Shown piece after piece: positions 33,526 through 44,598 of a stretch of 64,000 bases of DNA. Source of the stretch: Streptomyces sp. man185. Its GTDB lineage: Bacteria > Actinomycetota > Actinomycetes > Streptomycetales > Streptomycetaceae. Numbering within the stretch: the first letter of the stretch is position 1; each line of letters starts with the position of its first letter. Position numbers and translations under genes: made by a program. The stretch spans positions 1 through 64,000 of the forward strand of contig NTHE01000009.1 of the NCBI GenBank assembly GCA_002551355.1, written 5' to 3'. The notes beneath the pieces were generated by a model. It was not told the origin of the DNA, did not search any database, and saw nothing but the letters and a program-made list of their open reading frames with translations.

Positions 33526-35411
33526 CTGCCGTCACGGACGAGGACCAGGGCAACGACAACGACAGCGGCAGCGGCACAGGGAAGACGGACGGGCGCAAGG
33601 ACGGGCGCTGGGACGACGGGCTCATCGCCCGGCGCGCGGCTGCGGCCGAGGCCCGCGGGGCCGGGGAGCCCGAGTCCCCTGCGCCCGCCGAGGACGACGC
33701 GGAGCCGCAGGTCGAGGCGTACGCCCCCGCCGACGGGCCGCTGCCCACCCGGCTCGACGCCCTGCGCGAACTGGTCGGGCTCTCCCGGGCCCGGCTCGAC
33801 CGGGACACCCTCGCCGAGGCGGGACGCGTGCTGGACGAGGCCGCCACCCGGCAGCGGCTCTCCTCGCGGCACACGGTCATCGCCGTCGCGGGCGCCACCG
33901 GCAGCGGGAAGTCGACCCTGTTCAACGCGCTCGCCGGGGCTCCGATCTCCGACACCGGGCTGCGCCGGCCCACCACCTCCCAGCCCATCGCGTGCAGTTG
34001 GACCGACGGGGCCGCCGGCCTGCTGGACCGTCTCGCCGTCCCCGGCCGGCTGCGCCGCAGGCCCCACCCGGGGCCGGCCGCCTTCGACGAGGCGCTCCAG
34101 GGGCTCGTCCTGGTCGACCTGCCCGACCACGACTCGGCGGCCACCGAGCACCGCGCCCAGGTGGACCGGGTCCTGGCCCTGGTCGACGCGGTGATCTGGG
34201 TCGTCGACCCGGAGAAGTACGCGGACGCCGCCCTCCACGAGCGCTATCTGCGCCCGCTCGCCGGACACGCGGAGGTCACCTTCGTCGTCCTCAACCAGAC
34301 CGACCGGCTGCCCGGCGAGGCGGCCGACCTGGTCCTCGACGACCTGCGCCGCCTCCTCGACGAGGACGGCATCGCGCTCGGCGAGCACGGCGAACCCGGC
34401 GCCACCGTCATGTCCCTGTCCGCGCTCACCGGCGACGGGGTGCCCGAACTCCGCGAGATGATCGGCCGGTTCGTCCAGGACCGCACCGCCGCGACCCGCC
34501 GCCTCTCCGCCGACGTCGACGCGGCGGCCGCACGGCTGCGCCCGGTGTACGTGGCCGGGGGGCGGCCCGGTCTCGGCGAGCGGGCCCGCGACGAGTTCAC
34601 CGACCGGCTGGCCGAGGCCGTCGGCTCGGCGGCCGCCGGACAGGCCGCCGAGCGGGAGTGGCGCAGGAACGCGAGCCGGGCCTGCGGGACGCCGTGGCTG
34701 CGGCTCTGGCGCTGGTACGAGAACCGGGGCCTGCCCGGCAGCCTGGACCGGATGGGCCAGGCGCTCACCCCGCCCGAGGAGGAGCTGACGGCCCGGCAGC
34801 GGGTCGAGCAGGCGGTGCGGATCGTCGCGGACGACGCCGCCGACGGACTGCCGGGGCCCTGGGCGCAGGCGGTGCGCGAGGCCGCGTTCAACGGGGCTCA
34901 GGGGCTGTCCGAGGCGCTGGACGAACTGGCGGTCAAGGCCGGGGCGCCCGGCGCGTCCAAGCGGGGCGGCGGGACGGAGGAGGGGCGGGGCACGGTCGGC
35001 GGCCCCCCGCTCGTCGGCGCCCCGCTCGGTGGCCGGCCGGCCAAGCCGCCCCGGCCGAAGTGGTGGCCGGCCGCGGTGCTGGCCCAGGTGTCGATGACGC
35101 TGCTCCAGATCTTCGGCGGCCTGTGGCTGGTCGGCCAGATCATCGGCGTCCTGGAGCCGGGGCTCGTCACGCCCGCGCTCATCATGCTGGCCGGCGTCGT
35201 CGGCGGCCCGCTGGTGGAGTGGGCCTGCGCCGCGGCCATCCGGGGACCGGCCAGGCGGTACGGGCAGGACGCCGAGCGGCGGCTGCGCGAGGCGGCGGCC
35301 GGGTGCGGCCGGGCCAGGGTCCTGGACCCGGTCGCGGCGGAGCTGGTGCGCTACCGGGAAGTGCGCGAGCGGTACGTGACGGTGACGGAGTTTTCCACAA
35401 CCGGCCGGTAG
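33522..35411 (+). CDS. dynB: Dynamin-like membrane GTPase, DynB candidate
   Basis: A 629-residue partner GTPase. After a 60-residue acidic, disordered N-terminus come a P-loop GATGSGKST (about residues 126-134), switch I PTTSQP, G3 LVDLPDHDS and G4 LNQTDRL. A helical middle follows, then a Pro/Gly-rich stretch and two membrane helices near residues 515-570 ([19 protein letters not shown] and [15 protein letters not shown]), before a basic C-terminus. Paired membrane spans fit a bacterial dynamin that bridges to the septal membrane. It is translationally coupled to the first GTPase. The family is firm; the role in sporulation septation is inferred from synteny. Confidence 0.8.
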   Translation: MTAVTDEDQGNDNDSGSGTGKTDGRKDGRWDDGLIARRAAAAEARGAGEPESPAPAEDDAEPQVEAYAPADGPLPTRLDALRELVGLSRARLDRDTLAEAGRVLDEAATRQRLSSRHTVIAVAGATGSGKSTLFNALAGAPISDTGLRRPTTSQPIACSWTDGAAGLLDRLAVPGRLRRRPHPGPAAFDEALQGLVLVDLPDHDSAATEHRAQVDRVLALVDAVIWVVDPEKYADAALHERYLRPLAGHAEVTFVVLNQTDRLPGEAADLVLDDLRRLLDEDGIALGEHGEPGATVMSLSALTGDGVPELREMIGRFVQDRTAATRRLSADVDAAAARLRPVYVAGGRPGLGERARDEFTDRLAEAVGSAAAGQAAEREWRRNASRACGTPWLRLWRWYENRGLPGSLDRMGQALTPPEEELTARQRVEQAVRIVADDAADGLPGPWAQAVREAAFNGAQGLSEALDELAVKAGAPGASKRGGGTEEGRGTVGGPPLVGAPLGGRPAKPPRPKWWPAAVLAQVSMTLLQIFGGLWLVGQIIGVLEPGLVTPALIMLAGVVGGPLVEWACAAAIRGPARRYGQDAERRLREAAAGCGRARVLDPVAAELVRYREVRERYVTVTEFSTTGR

Positions 35412-35417
35412 TCCACA
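35391..35417. promoter_or_regulatory. Two DnaA-box-like 9-mers upstream of ssbB
   Basis: TTTTCCACA (35391-35399) and TAGTCCACA (35409-35417) each differ by one base from the Streptomyces DnaA-box consensus TTGTCCACA-type, in the same orientation and 18 bp apart. The first lies inside the end of the upstream gene. Confidence 0.35.
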
Positions 35418-35542
35418 GGCCCCGACGCGATTCCCGCCCGGCGTCCACGATGGAGACCGTACGCACAGCGGCGTCACCCGATGCCGCACGGAGAGGTGCG
35501 AAGCGGATCGAAGCGGTTCGACAAGGAAAGCGGGGGCGGGAA

Positions 35543-36004
35543 ATGAACGAGACCTTGGTGACCCTGGTGGGTAACGCGGCGACGGCGGTGGACTTCCGGG
35601 AGACGGCCACGGGAGGAATGGCGCGATTCCGTTTCGCCGTCACTCCGCGCCGCTGGGACCGCGAGAAACAGCTCTGGGCCGACGGCCGCACCAGCTTCTA
35701 CACCGTCTGGTCCCGGCGCACCCTCGCCGCGAATCTCGCCGGTTCCGTTTCGGTCGGAGAACCCCTGGTGGTGCACGGCCGGTTGAAGGTCCGCGAAGAG
35801 GAACAGGCCGGTCAGCGACAGACGTTCGTCGATGTGGAGGCCGTCGCCGTCGGCCACGACCTGAGCCGGGGAACGGCCGCGTTCCGCCGAACGGCCCGAG
35901 CGGAACCGGTTCTGACGGAGCGTCCGGAACGGATCACGGACGGCGATGCGGACCACCCTCGCACGGACCGGGAACACGTCGGCGAAATGGCGGCGGTGTC
36001 CTGA
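35543..36004 (+). CDS. ssbB: Single-stranded DNA-binding protein, SsbB-type
   Basis: A 153-residue OB-fold protein: MNETLVTLVGNAATAVDFRE, FRFAVTPRRWD, TSFYTVWSRRTLAANLAGSV and VVHGRLKVREEEQ are the standard SSB strands. It lacks the glycine-rich linker and the acidic DDDIPF-like tip of housekeeping SsbA and ends EMAAVS, so it should not recruit partners in the usual way. That fits the second, sporulation-linked SsbB paralog of Streptomyces. A purine-rich GGGGGCGGGAA precedes the ATG. It is 131 bp after the GTPase pair and may have its own promoter. Confidence 0.88.
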   Translation: MNETLVTLVGNAATAVDFRETATGGMARFRFAVTPRRWDREKQLWADGRTSFYTVWSRRTLAANLAGSVSVGEPLVVHGRLKVREEEQAGQRQTFVDVEAVAVGHDLSRGTAAFRRTARAEPVLTERPERITDGDADHPRTDREHVGEMAAVS

Positions 36005-36194
36005 AAAGACTGTTCGCGGCCGTCGACTCGGCGATAACGATTCCGATTCGGAATGGTTGGCGAAGGGCGGTACGGGGGAATCGCCTCCGCCCGTTCTTTA
36101 GGATTCCCAGTGCTCACGGGTCACTTGGGTCTGCTGGCGAGGCATTCCCCCACATGCGCACCATGCGCGAGGGCCTCGCCCGGAGGGGAATTCT

Positions 36195-37688
36195 GTGCTT
36201 TCTGTGTCTTCTGCGTCCGCTGCGCCGTCCGGCACGACAGGGGCGCCCCCCGGCCGCGGGACCCTCCGCCCGGTCGCCGCGCTGCTGCTCTTCGGTCTCG
36301 TCGGGGCCGCAGCACTCGTCGGCGCCGGACCGGCGGCGGCCGACGAGCCGGGCCGGCACCACGGCGGCGCGGCCGCGGTGCTCGACGGACTGAAGACCTT
36401 CGACAGCGCCGTGCTCCGCATTGCGGGGAAGGACCGGACACCCGACCGGACCCAGGAACTGCCCGCCGGGCTCTTCGAGATGACCGTGGACGGCGGCGGC
36501 AAGCTCAAGACCTACGGCATCGACCTCCACAACCCCACCCAGGACCAGGCGAAGTACCTGGAGACCCCCTGGGCCGAGACCTCGCTCGGCGGCAACCGGA
36601 ACGCGGGGAAGATCCGCTGGATCCTCCAGCACTCCTACCCCCAGGTCGATGACCTGGCGGCGCTCGCCGAGGCGGCCGGCACCGGTCCGCTGACCGAGCG
36701 GACCGCCGCCGCCGGGACCCAGGTCGCCATCTGGCGCTACTCGGACGACGCCGACGTCACCGCGGCGGACCAGCAGGCGGAGAAGCTCGCCGACTGGCTG
36801 CAGCGCAACGCGCGCGCGACGAAGGAGCCCCGGGCCGCGCTGACCCTGGAGCCGGCCGCCGTCTCCGGCCGGGCCGGTGAGCGGCTCGGTCCCGTGACCG
36901 TCCGCACCGCCGCGGACCAGGTCTCGGTATCGCCCCCGGTCGACGCGGCGGCCAGCGGCGTCCAGGTCACCGACAAGACGGGCGCCCCCGTCACCGAGGC
37001 GTCCGACGGGGACCGGCTCTACTTCTCCGTGCCGAAGGACACCGCCGACGGAACCGCCGCACTGACGGTCCAGGCCACCACCTCCGTGCCGGTCGGCCTG
37101 GCCTTCGCCGGGACCGGCCGCACCCAGACCCAGATCCTGGCCGGCTCCAGCGAGTCGACCGTCTCCGCCCGGGCCACCGCCACCTGGGCCGAGACCGGCG
37201 CGGTCCCCGCGCTGACCGCGCGGAAGAACTGCGCGAAGGGCGGTGTGGACATCACGGCCGCCAACCGGGGCGACGAGCCCTTCACCTTCGAGCCGGCCGG
37301 CGTCGAGTACACCGTCGCCGCCGGGGAGACCCGCACGGTGACGGTCCCTGTCGCCGAGGACCAGGCGTACGACTTCACCATCACCGGGCCCGCCGGGTTC
37401 GGTCGCACCTTCACCGGGAGGCTGGACTGCGCCACCAGCGGCAGCGTCCTGGAGAAGGAGAGCGAGGAGGCGGGCGGCGCGGGCAACGACGTGGGCACGC
37501 AGAGCGCCCAGCGGTCCGCCCCGGCCACGACCGGCTCCGGTACGTCGGGGCTGGAGGGTGATCTCGCCGCCACGGGCGGATCCAGCGCCACCCCGATGCT
37601 CGCCGCCGTCGCCATCGGACTGCTCGGCGTGGGTGGCGGCGCGGTCTTCCTGCTCCGCCGCAGGAAGCCGCACACCGACGGTGAGTGA
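36195..37688 (+). CDS. TQXA-domain surface protein with LAxTG sortase signal
   Basis: A 497-residue wall-anchored protein. The Sec signal ends near residue 49 (GAGPAAADE). The thioester-domain region (about 60-185) has the TQxA motif as GTQVAIWRY with Gln176. The partner position, normally Cys in a YCID motif, is YGIDLHNP with Gly108, so the isopeptide-like Cys-Gln thioester cannot form. Ig-like beta domains follow (about 205-420). The C-terminus has LAATG (457-461), a hydrophobic span and RRRK, the signal for class E sortases of Streptomyces. The GTG at 36195 has GGAGGGG 6 nt upstream. It is probably displayed on aerial or vegetative hyphae. Confidence 0.88.
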   Translation: MLSVSSASAAPSGTTGAPPGRGTLRPVAALLLFGLVGAAALVGAGPAAADEPGRHHGGAAAVLDGLKTFDSAVLRIAGKDRTPDRTQELPAGLFEMTVDGGGKLKTYGIDLHNPTQDQAKYLETPWAETSLGGNRNAGKIRWILQHSYPQVDDLAALAEAAGTGPLTERTAAAGTQVAIWRYSDDADVTAADQQAEKLADWLQRNARATKEPRAALTLEPAAVSGRAGERLGPVTVRTAADQVSVSPPVDAAASGVQVTDKTGAPVTEASDGDRLYFSVPKDTADGTAALTVQATTSVPVGLAFAGTGRTQTQILAGSSESTVSARATATWAETGAVPALTARKNCAKGGVDITAANRGDEPFTFEPAGVEYTVAAGETRTVTVPVAEDQAYDFTITGPAGFGRTFTGRLDCATSGSVLEKESEEAGGAGNDVGTQSAQRSAPATTGSGTSGLEGDLAATGGSSATPMLAAVAIGLLGVGGGAVFLLRRRKPHTDGE

Positions 37689-37812
37689 GCACCCGCGCGC
37701 ATGAGGTGACCGGGGTTCCGGTCCCGTGGGTGGACGGGTTTCCTTCCGGGGGCGGGTGTCAGGCAAGATGGGTGTATCTGCCCACACCTCTATTGCTGCC
37801 GGACGGTTTCTC

Positions 37813-39477
<1,665 letters not shown>

Positions 39478-39482
39478 TCGTC

Positions 39483-39905
39483 TTGGCTCGTCACCTCTAC
39501 AGCTGCCCCCTGCGCTGGTCGGACATGGATGCCTTCGGCCACGTCAACAACGTGGTCTTCCTCCGCTACCTGGAGGAGGCGCGCATCGACTTCATGTTCC
39601 GGCTGGCGCCCGGGGACGGTTCGCCGTCGTTCTCGGGCGGGTCCGTCGTGGCCCGTCACGAGATCGACTACGTACGGCCGTTGGTCCACCGGCACGAGCC
39701 GGTCACCGTCGAGTCGTGGGTCACGAAGATCGGCGCCGCGTCCCTGACGATCGCCTATGAGATCAAGGACCCGGAGCAGGTGTACGTTCGCGCCTCGACC
39801 GTCGTCGTGCCGTACGACCTGGCGGCGGAGCGGCCCCGGCGGATCTCCGCCGAGGAGAAGCTCTTCCTCCAGCAGTACCTGGCAGAGGAGCCCGCCGCGG
39901 CATGA
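39483..39905 (+). CDS. Acyl-CoA thioesterase (4HBT hotdog fold)
   Basis: A 140-residue hotdog-fold thioesterase: the catalytic segment is WSDMDAFGHVNNVVFLRYLEEAR, with the aspartate and HVN pattern of 4-hydroxybenzoyl-CoA thioesterase/YbgC-like enzymes. It ends EEKLFLQQYL. It should hydrolyse acyl-CoA; the chain-length preference is unknown. The TTG at 39483 lies 5 bp after ettA, with GAGG about 9 nt upstream, and the gene overlaps the next by ATGA. It is therefore part of an ettA operon. Confidence 0.88.
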   Translation: MARHLYSCPLRWSDMDAFGHVNNVVFLRYLEEARIDFMFRLAPGDGSPSFSGGSVVARHEIDYVRPLVHRHEPVTVESWVTKIGAASLTIAYEIKDPEQVYVRASTVVVPYDLAAERPRRISAEEKLFLQQYLAEEPAAA

Positions 39906-40636
39906 CCGTGCCCGTGAAGTCGCTGCGCTTCGCCGACCCGAGGGAGGCGGCGGATCTCGCCGCCTTCCTCGGTCGGCTGCTCCACTACGACCGGGCCGCC
40001 GCGGTCCGGTTGCAGGCGGGCGGCGGCGACGCACTGGCCGTGTTCGGCCGTCCGCCCTCCTTCGAGGTCCTCGCCATCCGCACCGCCCGCCTGGCCCGCC
40101 CCGAGACGCTCGACGTCACGGTGTCGGCCGGGGAACTGCTGGAGTCCCTCGACGTTTCCGGCGAGGCCGGAGCGGAGGGGCGTGGGGCCGACGCGGGGGG
40201 TTCGCTGCCCGCGCCCGTCACCGGGCCGCCGTGGACCGGTGTCCTGCCGCCCCGGGGGCCCTGGCGGGAGGAGGCCGGCCTGCCCCGGCCGGACGCCCTG
40301 CGCACCGCGCTCGACCTGGCCGTCGCCGAATTCCGTACCCGGGACGAGGCGCTGCCCGAGGAGTCGCGCACCCGCGCCGAGCGGGACCGGATCGGCCGCG
40401 AGATCTGGTCCCGGCAGGTCGGGGCGACGGGGCTGCCCCTGCGCGCCGTGCACGCCGCCCAGTCCCTCGGCTTCCTGCGCCCCGACCCGGACTTCCCCGT
40501 CTCGCTGCTCTCGGCCGGCGGCGCGGGCGGCTGGCTGCGGCTGCGGACGCCCTTCGGCTCCATCGCGCTGCGCCGCGACCCGGCCGGCGGCCTGGGCGGG
40601 CCCGGCGGGCTCAGCCTCTCCGTCGGGCACGGCTAG
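39902..40636 (+). CDS. Conserved actinobacterial protein of unknown function
   Basis: A 244-residue protein I cannot assign to a named family. It has no signal peptide or membrane span. The N-terminal part (KSLRFADPREAADLAAFLGRLLHYD, then AVFGRPPSFEVLAIRTARL) looks like a globular alpha/beta domain. A Gly/Pro-rich stretch follows (about 95-120), then a helical region (DALRTALDLAVAEFRTRDEA) and a C-terminal beta segment (GGWLRLRTPFGSIALRR). Translational coupling to the thioesterase by ATGA suggests a linked cellular role. It is convergent with the ABC ATPase, across a bidirectional terminator. Confidence 0.75.
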   Translation: MTVPVKSLRFADPREAADLAAFLGRLLHYDRAAAVRLQAGGGDALAVFGRPPSFEVLAIRTARLARPETLDVTVSAGELLESLDVSGEAGAEGRGADAGGSLPAPVTGPPWTGVLPPRGPWREEAGLPRPDALRTALDLAVAEFRTRDEALPEESRTRAERDRIGREIWSRQVGATGLPLRAVHAAQSLGFLRPDPDFPVSLLSAGGAGGWLRLRTPFGSIALRRDPAGGLGGPGGLSLSVGHG

Positions 40637-40658
40637 GGCGTGTCCGCCGTCCCTCGGG

Positions 40659-40678
40659 GAGCCGGAACCGTCCGGCTC
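40659..40678. terminator. Bidirectional hairpin terminator
   Basis: A perfect 8-bp stem (40659-40666 with 40671-40678) and ACCG loop between convergent genes ending at 40636 and 40684. Confidence 0.7.
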
Positions 40679-40683
40679 GCCCG

Positions 40684-41727
40684 CTACTCCTTCTCCGGTG
40701 CTTCCTGCGAAGGTCCGTCCTGCGAAGGCCCGTCCTGCTTCTCCGGCCCCCCGTGCGCGTCGGGCCAGACGCCGATGTGGTCCTGCTCCAGCTCCAGCAG
40801 CACCCGGTGTTCCATGCCCAGCGCCTGCGTGTAGTCCGCGGGCAACTGGAGCCGTCCCGCCCGGTCGAGCATCGCGTACTCCCGGGCCACCTGCGACTCC
40901 TGGCCCGTCGCCGCGTCCACCTCCGTGCGGCGCAGCACCTCGGAGGACGTACGGCCGTCGCGGATGGCGACCGTACGGCGCACCTCGTTCGCGACCGCCT
41001 GGTCATGGGTGACGATCACGATCGAGGTGCCCAACTCCTCGTTGGCGCGCCGGAACGCGGCGAAGACCTGCTCCCCGGTGGCCGAGTCCAGCTCACCGGT
41101 CGGTTCGTCCGCCAGCAGCACCGACGGGTTGTTGGCCAGCGCCACCGCGATGGCCACCCGCTGCTGCTGCCCGCCGGAGAGCTGCTGGGGCCGCCGGTCA
41201 CGGCAGTCCGCGATGTCGAGCATGGCGAGCAACGACTCGGCGCGGGAAGCCCGTTCACGCTTGCTCCCGCCACCGCGCAGCTGCATGGGCAGGGTGATGT
41301 TCTGGATCGCGGTGAGATACGGGAGCAGATTTCGGGCGGTCTGCTGCCAGACGAACCCGACCACGTCCCGGCGGTAGCGCAGCCGCTCCTTCGGGCCCAT
41401 CGACAGCAGATCGCAGCCCGCGACCTTCGCCGAGCCGGCCGTCGGCACGTCCAGCCCCGCCAGGATGTTCATCAACGTGGACTTGCCGCTGCCCGACGCC
41501 CCCACCAGAGCCATCAACTCGCCCTCGGTGACCAGCAGATCGAGACCCTGGAGGGCCTGTACCTCCACCCCGTCCGTGGTGAAGATCCGCACCACCCGGT
41601 CGCAGGCGATCAGCGCGTCGTGCCCGTAGGAAGGGCGGTCCCGGCGGGCCGCGGCCCGCTGCTCCAGTTCCGCCAGCGTCGTCTCGGCCGCGCGGGCCGT
41701 GCCTGCCGTCTCGGTGGACGAGGTCAT
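40684..41727 (-). CDS. MacB/LolD-type ABC ATPase with AbrB-like C-terminal extension
   Basis: A 347-residue ATPase. The core (about residues 40-275) has Walker A GASGSGKST, the Q loop VWQQTARN, signature LSGGQQQR and Walker B VLLADEPTGELD, all of the MacB/LolD group that pairs with FtsX-type permeases. Residues 281-322 (LDRAGRLQLPADYTQALGM followed by a strand ending IGVWP) read like one AbrB/SpoVT swapped-hairpin unit, an odd addition to a transporter ATPase. The last 25 residues are disordered. It overlaps the upstream permease by ATGA, so three genes form one minus-strand operon. Confidence 0.9.
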   Translation of the reverse strand: MTSSTETAGTARAAETTLAELEQRAAARRDRPSYGHDALIACDRVVRIFTTDGVEVQALQGLDLLVTEGELMALVGASGSGKSTLMNILAGLDVPTAGSAKVAGCDLLSMGPKERLRYRRDVVGFVWQQTARNLLPYLTAIQNITLPMQLRGGGSKRERASRAESLLAMLDIADCRDRRPQQLSGGQQQRVAIAVALANNPSVLLADEPTGELDSATGEQVFAAFRRANEELGTSIVIVTHDQAVANEVRRTVAIRDGRTSSEVLRRTEVDAATGQESQVAREYAMLDRAGRLQLPADYTQALGMEHRVLLELEQDHIGVWPDAHGGPEKQDGPSQDGPSQEAPEKE

Positions 41728-44597
41728 CGGGAGTCTCCTGCCCTGAGTTCGGTGATCGATCCGCGGCGGCTCGCCCACCACGCCTGGACGCCCGCGACCG
41801 CCGCGGCCAGTGCCACGACCCCGGCGGCCGGCAGCCCCAGCGACCAGAGGTCGGTGCGCAGCGTGACGGGGCTCGTGTCCGCTCCGGCGACGCCCGCGAG
41901 CGCCAGCGGCACGAGGTCGATGCCGGGGGAGAGCAGGGCGATGGTCGCCCAGCCGGTGAGCAGTCCGCCGCCCGCCGCCAGCAGCGCCTGCGGCGTCGCC
42001 TCGAAGGCCAGCAGCCGCCTGCCCTGCCCGGTGGTGAGCCCCATCGTCCGCAGCCGCGCCAGCAGTGTCCTGCGTTCCGGCGCGGTCTGGAGCAGCGACA
42101 GCAGGACTGCCAGCAGGGCGTATCCGGCGCCCGCCGCGACGGCCGCGAGGTAGATCCGCTCGGCCCCCGCCTGCATCGGGGTGTTCACGTACCGCGCGCG
42201 CTCCTCGGAACGCAGCTGTACGACGAACTCCTTGCCGGCCCCGCCGACCGCCGCGCGGAGTTCCCCGGGGTCCGGGGTTCCGGTGAGCAGCAGGGTGGTG
42301 GGCGTTTTCTGCTCCAGGGAGGCGGAGTTGACGATCAGGAAGTTCGTGGAGGCGAGCGAGGCCACGCGCGAGAGGGTCCCCACGATCCGGACCTTGAAGT
42401 CCCCGGACAGCGTGTCGACCGCGTGCGGCTCCCCGCCCAGCCGTGCCGCCACCGCCGGCGAGGCGATGGCCGGCAGCACACGCTCGGGACCGGACTTCGC
42501 GCCCTCGGGCAGCGGGGCCGAGGAGCCGGTGGCCCGCAGCCGGCCGACCGGGAAGTCCGGCAGCCCGGTCGTGCGGGCCAGCCGGGTGTACGAGGCCGGG
42601 TCGACGCCCACCAGGGCCGCCGTCCTCGCCCCACCCGAGCCGCCCGCGTCTTCGGCGTCGCCGCCGCCCGTTCCCGTACCGGCGTCGGAACCGGTGACGT
42701 CCGCGCCGCCGTCACCGGCCGCCCCCTCCGGCAGGGCCACGCCGTACTCGATCCGTACCGATGCGGCGCTCCGCACCCCGTCCAGGTCGCGCACCGAGCG
42801 GTCCAGCTCGCCGGGCAGCGTCGCCCGCTCGCTCCTGCCGCTGATCCGGGCGTCCGCGCCGACGGCCGTCAGCGCCGCGTCGTCCCGAGCATCCCCGATG
42901 CCGGCGACCACCGAGCCGCCGAACGCCGCCGTGGCCAACGCCAGCAGCAGGGCGAGCAGCGGCAGCGCCCCGCCCGCCGAGGACCGCCCGGCGCGGGCGA
43001 GCGAGAGGAAACCGATCGCCCCGCGCAGCCGGGCCATGGGGCGTGCGGCGAGCCGCAGGGGCAGGGGATAGAGCCGTACGAGCACGAGTGCCGCGATCAG
43101 CGCGACCAGCACGGGCGCGGCGCTGACCAGCAGATCGGTGCCGTCCCCGGTCGACGTGCCGCGTCGGCGCAGCGCCGTCACCGCGCCGACCGCCAGAACG
43201 AGCAGGGTCAGTTCGGCGACGGTCCGCCGACGCGAGGGCCGGGCGCTCACCATGTCCTCGCGGGCCCCGTGCAGGGCGGGCCGGACGTGCTGGAGCGTCG
43301 TCCGCAGGGGCAGGGCGACGCACACCAGGAGACCGACGCCGGCCGCCGCCAGGGCCCCGGGCCACCAGCGGCCCTCGCCCACGAGCAGCACCGCGAGCAG
43401 CAGTCCCAGAGCGCTCGCGGGCAGCACGGTCACCGCGGTCTCCGCGAGCAGCCGCCCGCCGATGCCGCGCAGCGAGCCGCCACGAGAGCGCATCAGCGCC
43501 AGTTCGGCCTTGCGGCGGGCGGCGATCAGGGCGCCCGTCATCACCAGGACGACGGCGGCCACGGAGCCGATCCCGAGCGCGGCCACCGCGATCACGGGAC
43601 CGATCGCGTCGCGCATCCGCGCGTTGGCCTCCACGATGTGGCCTAGCCCGGTGGCGACCACCGCGGTGCCCCCGGCGATCTCCCGCACCTTCAACAGCCC
43701 GGGGCCGCTCTCCAGCGAGGCGATGACGGACGTCAGCCGGGCGCCGTCGGGGCCGGTGAGCGCGGAGGCGTCGGGCGGAATCCGCCAGAAGAGGGTCGGT
43801 TCGGTGGCGGTGCTCAGCAGTGCGGGCCCGGCGTCCTCGGCCAGCAGGACGGTGCCGGTCCAGTAGTTCTGCGGGAAGGGGCTCGCCGGGTCCGGGACCA
43901 GGGACGGGGTGCGCAGCAGCGGCTCGGCGGACCAGTAGCTGCCGCGCGGGTCACGCGGGGCGACGATGCCCGTGACGGTCACCGTGAGCGGACCGCGGGT
44001 CGCGGTGGGCAGCTTCAGGGTCGCGCCGACCTTCACCTTCAGCGCTGCCGCCGTCTCCTGAGTCACCGCGCCCTGCACCGCACGGGAGTGTGAGGTCACC
44101 TCTGCGGGCGTCGTCGGCCAGGCGCCCGAGACCAGGGTGGCGTGCTCCTTCAGTCCCGTCTGCGCCGTGTAGGAGAGCTGCGGCGGCACCGTGTCGGGCC
44201 TCGGCAGCCAGGGCTCGGTCGAGAGGACCGGCTTCATGGTGCGTATGCCGTGGGCGACGGACGGCGTGTCCGCGCGCAGCGGCGCGGGCAGGGCCTTGAG
44301 GAGCGCGCCGCCGACCCGCTTCAGCTCGGGGCCCCGCACCTCGGCGTCCCGCTGCTCCCGCGGCAGTTCGAGCCCGGGCTGGGGGCGGGAGACCTCCACG
44401 GCGCCGCGGCCCGCGTCGGCCGTCCGGATGTCGTGGCGCAGCCCCTTCGTCTCGTACGCGTCCACGGCTCGCGGGAACGCGGCGGCGAGGAACGCCGTCA
44501 CCAGGACCAGCACCGCCAGGGCCACCGCCGCGCCGGGCGCGGTGCGCAGCCGGGTCCGTATCCAGGGGGCGTTGGCCGCCCGGTTGCCGTCACTCAT
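41724..44597 (-). CDS. ABC transporter permease, FtsX/MacB family
   Basis: A 957-residue permease with an N-terminal helix (VALAVLVLVTAFLAAAF), a large extracytoplasmic domain, and two FtsX blocks, each with three or four helices. The first block (about residues 330-450) includes PVIAVAALGIGSVAAVVLVM; the last helices are near the C-terminus (IYLAAVAAGAGYALLAVLLS and PAAGVVALAAAVAGVQAWW). Such large duplicated permeases typically export peptides or lipids, or sense envelope stress. It begins 1 nt after the stop of the upstream permease and ends in ATGA overlap with the ATPase. Confidence 0.9.
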   Translation of the reverse strand: MSDGNRAANAPWIRTRLRTAPGAAVALAVLVLVTAFLAAAFPRAVDAYETKGLRHDIRTADAGRGAVEVSRPQPGLELPREQRDAEVRGPELKRVGGALLKALPAPLRADTPSVAHGIRTMKPVLSTEPWLPRPDTVPPQLSYTAQTGLKEHATLVSGAWPTTPAEVTSHSRAVQGAVTQETAAALKVKVGATLKLPTATRGPLTVTVTGIVAPRDPRGSYWSAEPLLRTPSLVPDPASPFPQNYWTGTVLLAEDAGPALLSTATEPTLFWRIPPDASALTGPDGARLTSVIASLESGPGLLKVREIAGGTAVVATGLGHIVEANARMRDAIGPVIAVAALGIGSVAAVVLVMTGALIAARRKAELALMRSRGGSLRGIGGRLLAETAVTVLPASALGLLLAVLLVGEGRWWPGALAAAGVGLLVCVALPLRTTLQHVRPALHGAREDMVSARPSRRRTVAELTLLVLAVGAVTALRRRGTSTGDGTDLLVSAAPVLVALIAALVLVRLYPLPLRLAARPMARLRGAIGFLSLARAGRSSAGGALPLLALLLALATAAFGGSVVAGIGDARDDAALTAVGADARISGRSERATLPGELDRSVRDLDGVRSAASVRIEYGVALPEGAAGDGGADVTGSDAGTGTGGGDAEDAGGSGGARTAALVGVDPASYTRLARTTGLPDFPVGRLRATGSSAPLPEGAKSGPERVLPAIASPAVAARLGGEPHAVDTLSGDFKVRIVGTLSRVASLASTNFLIVNSASLEQKTPTTLLLTGTPDPGELRAAVGGAGKEFVVQLRSEERARYVNTPMQAGAERIYLAAVAAGAGYALLAVLLSLLQTAPERRTLLARLRTMGLTTGQGRRLLAFEATPQALLAAGGGLLTGWATIALLSPGIDLVPLALAGVAGADTSPVTLRTDLWSLGLPAAGVVALAAAVAGVQAWWASRRGSITELRAGDSR

Positions 44598-44598
44598 G

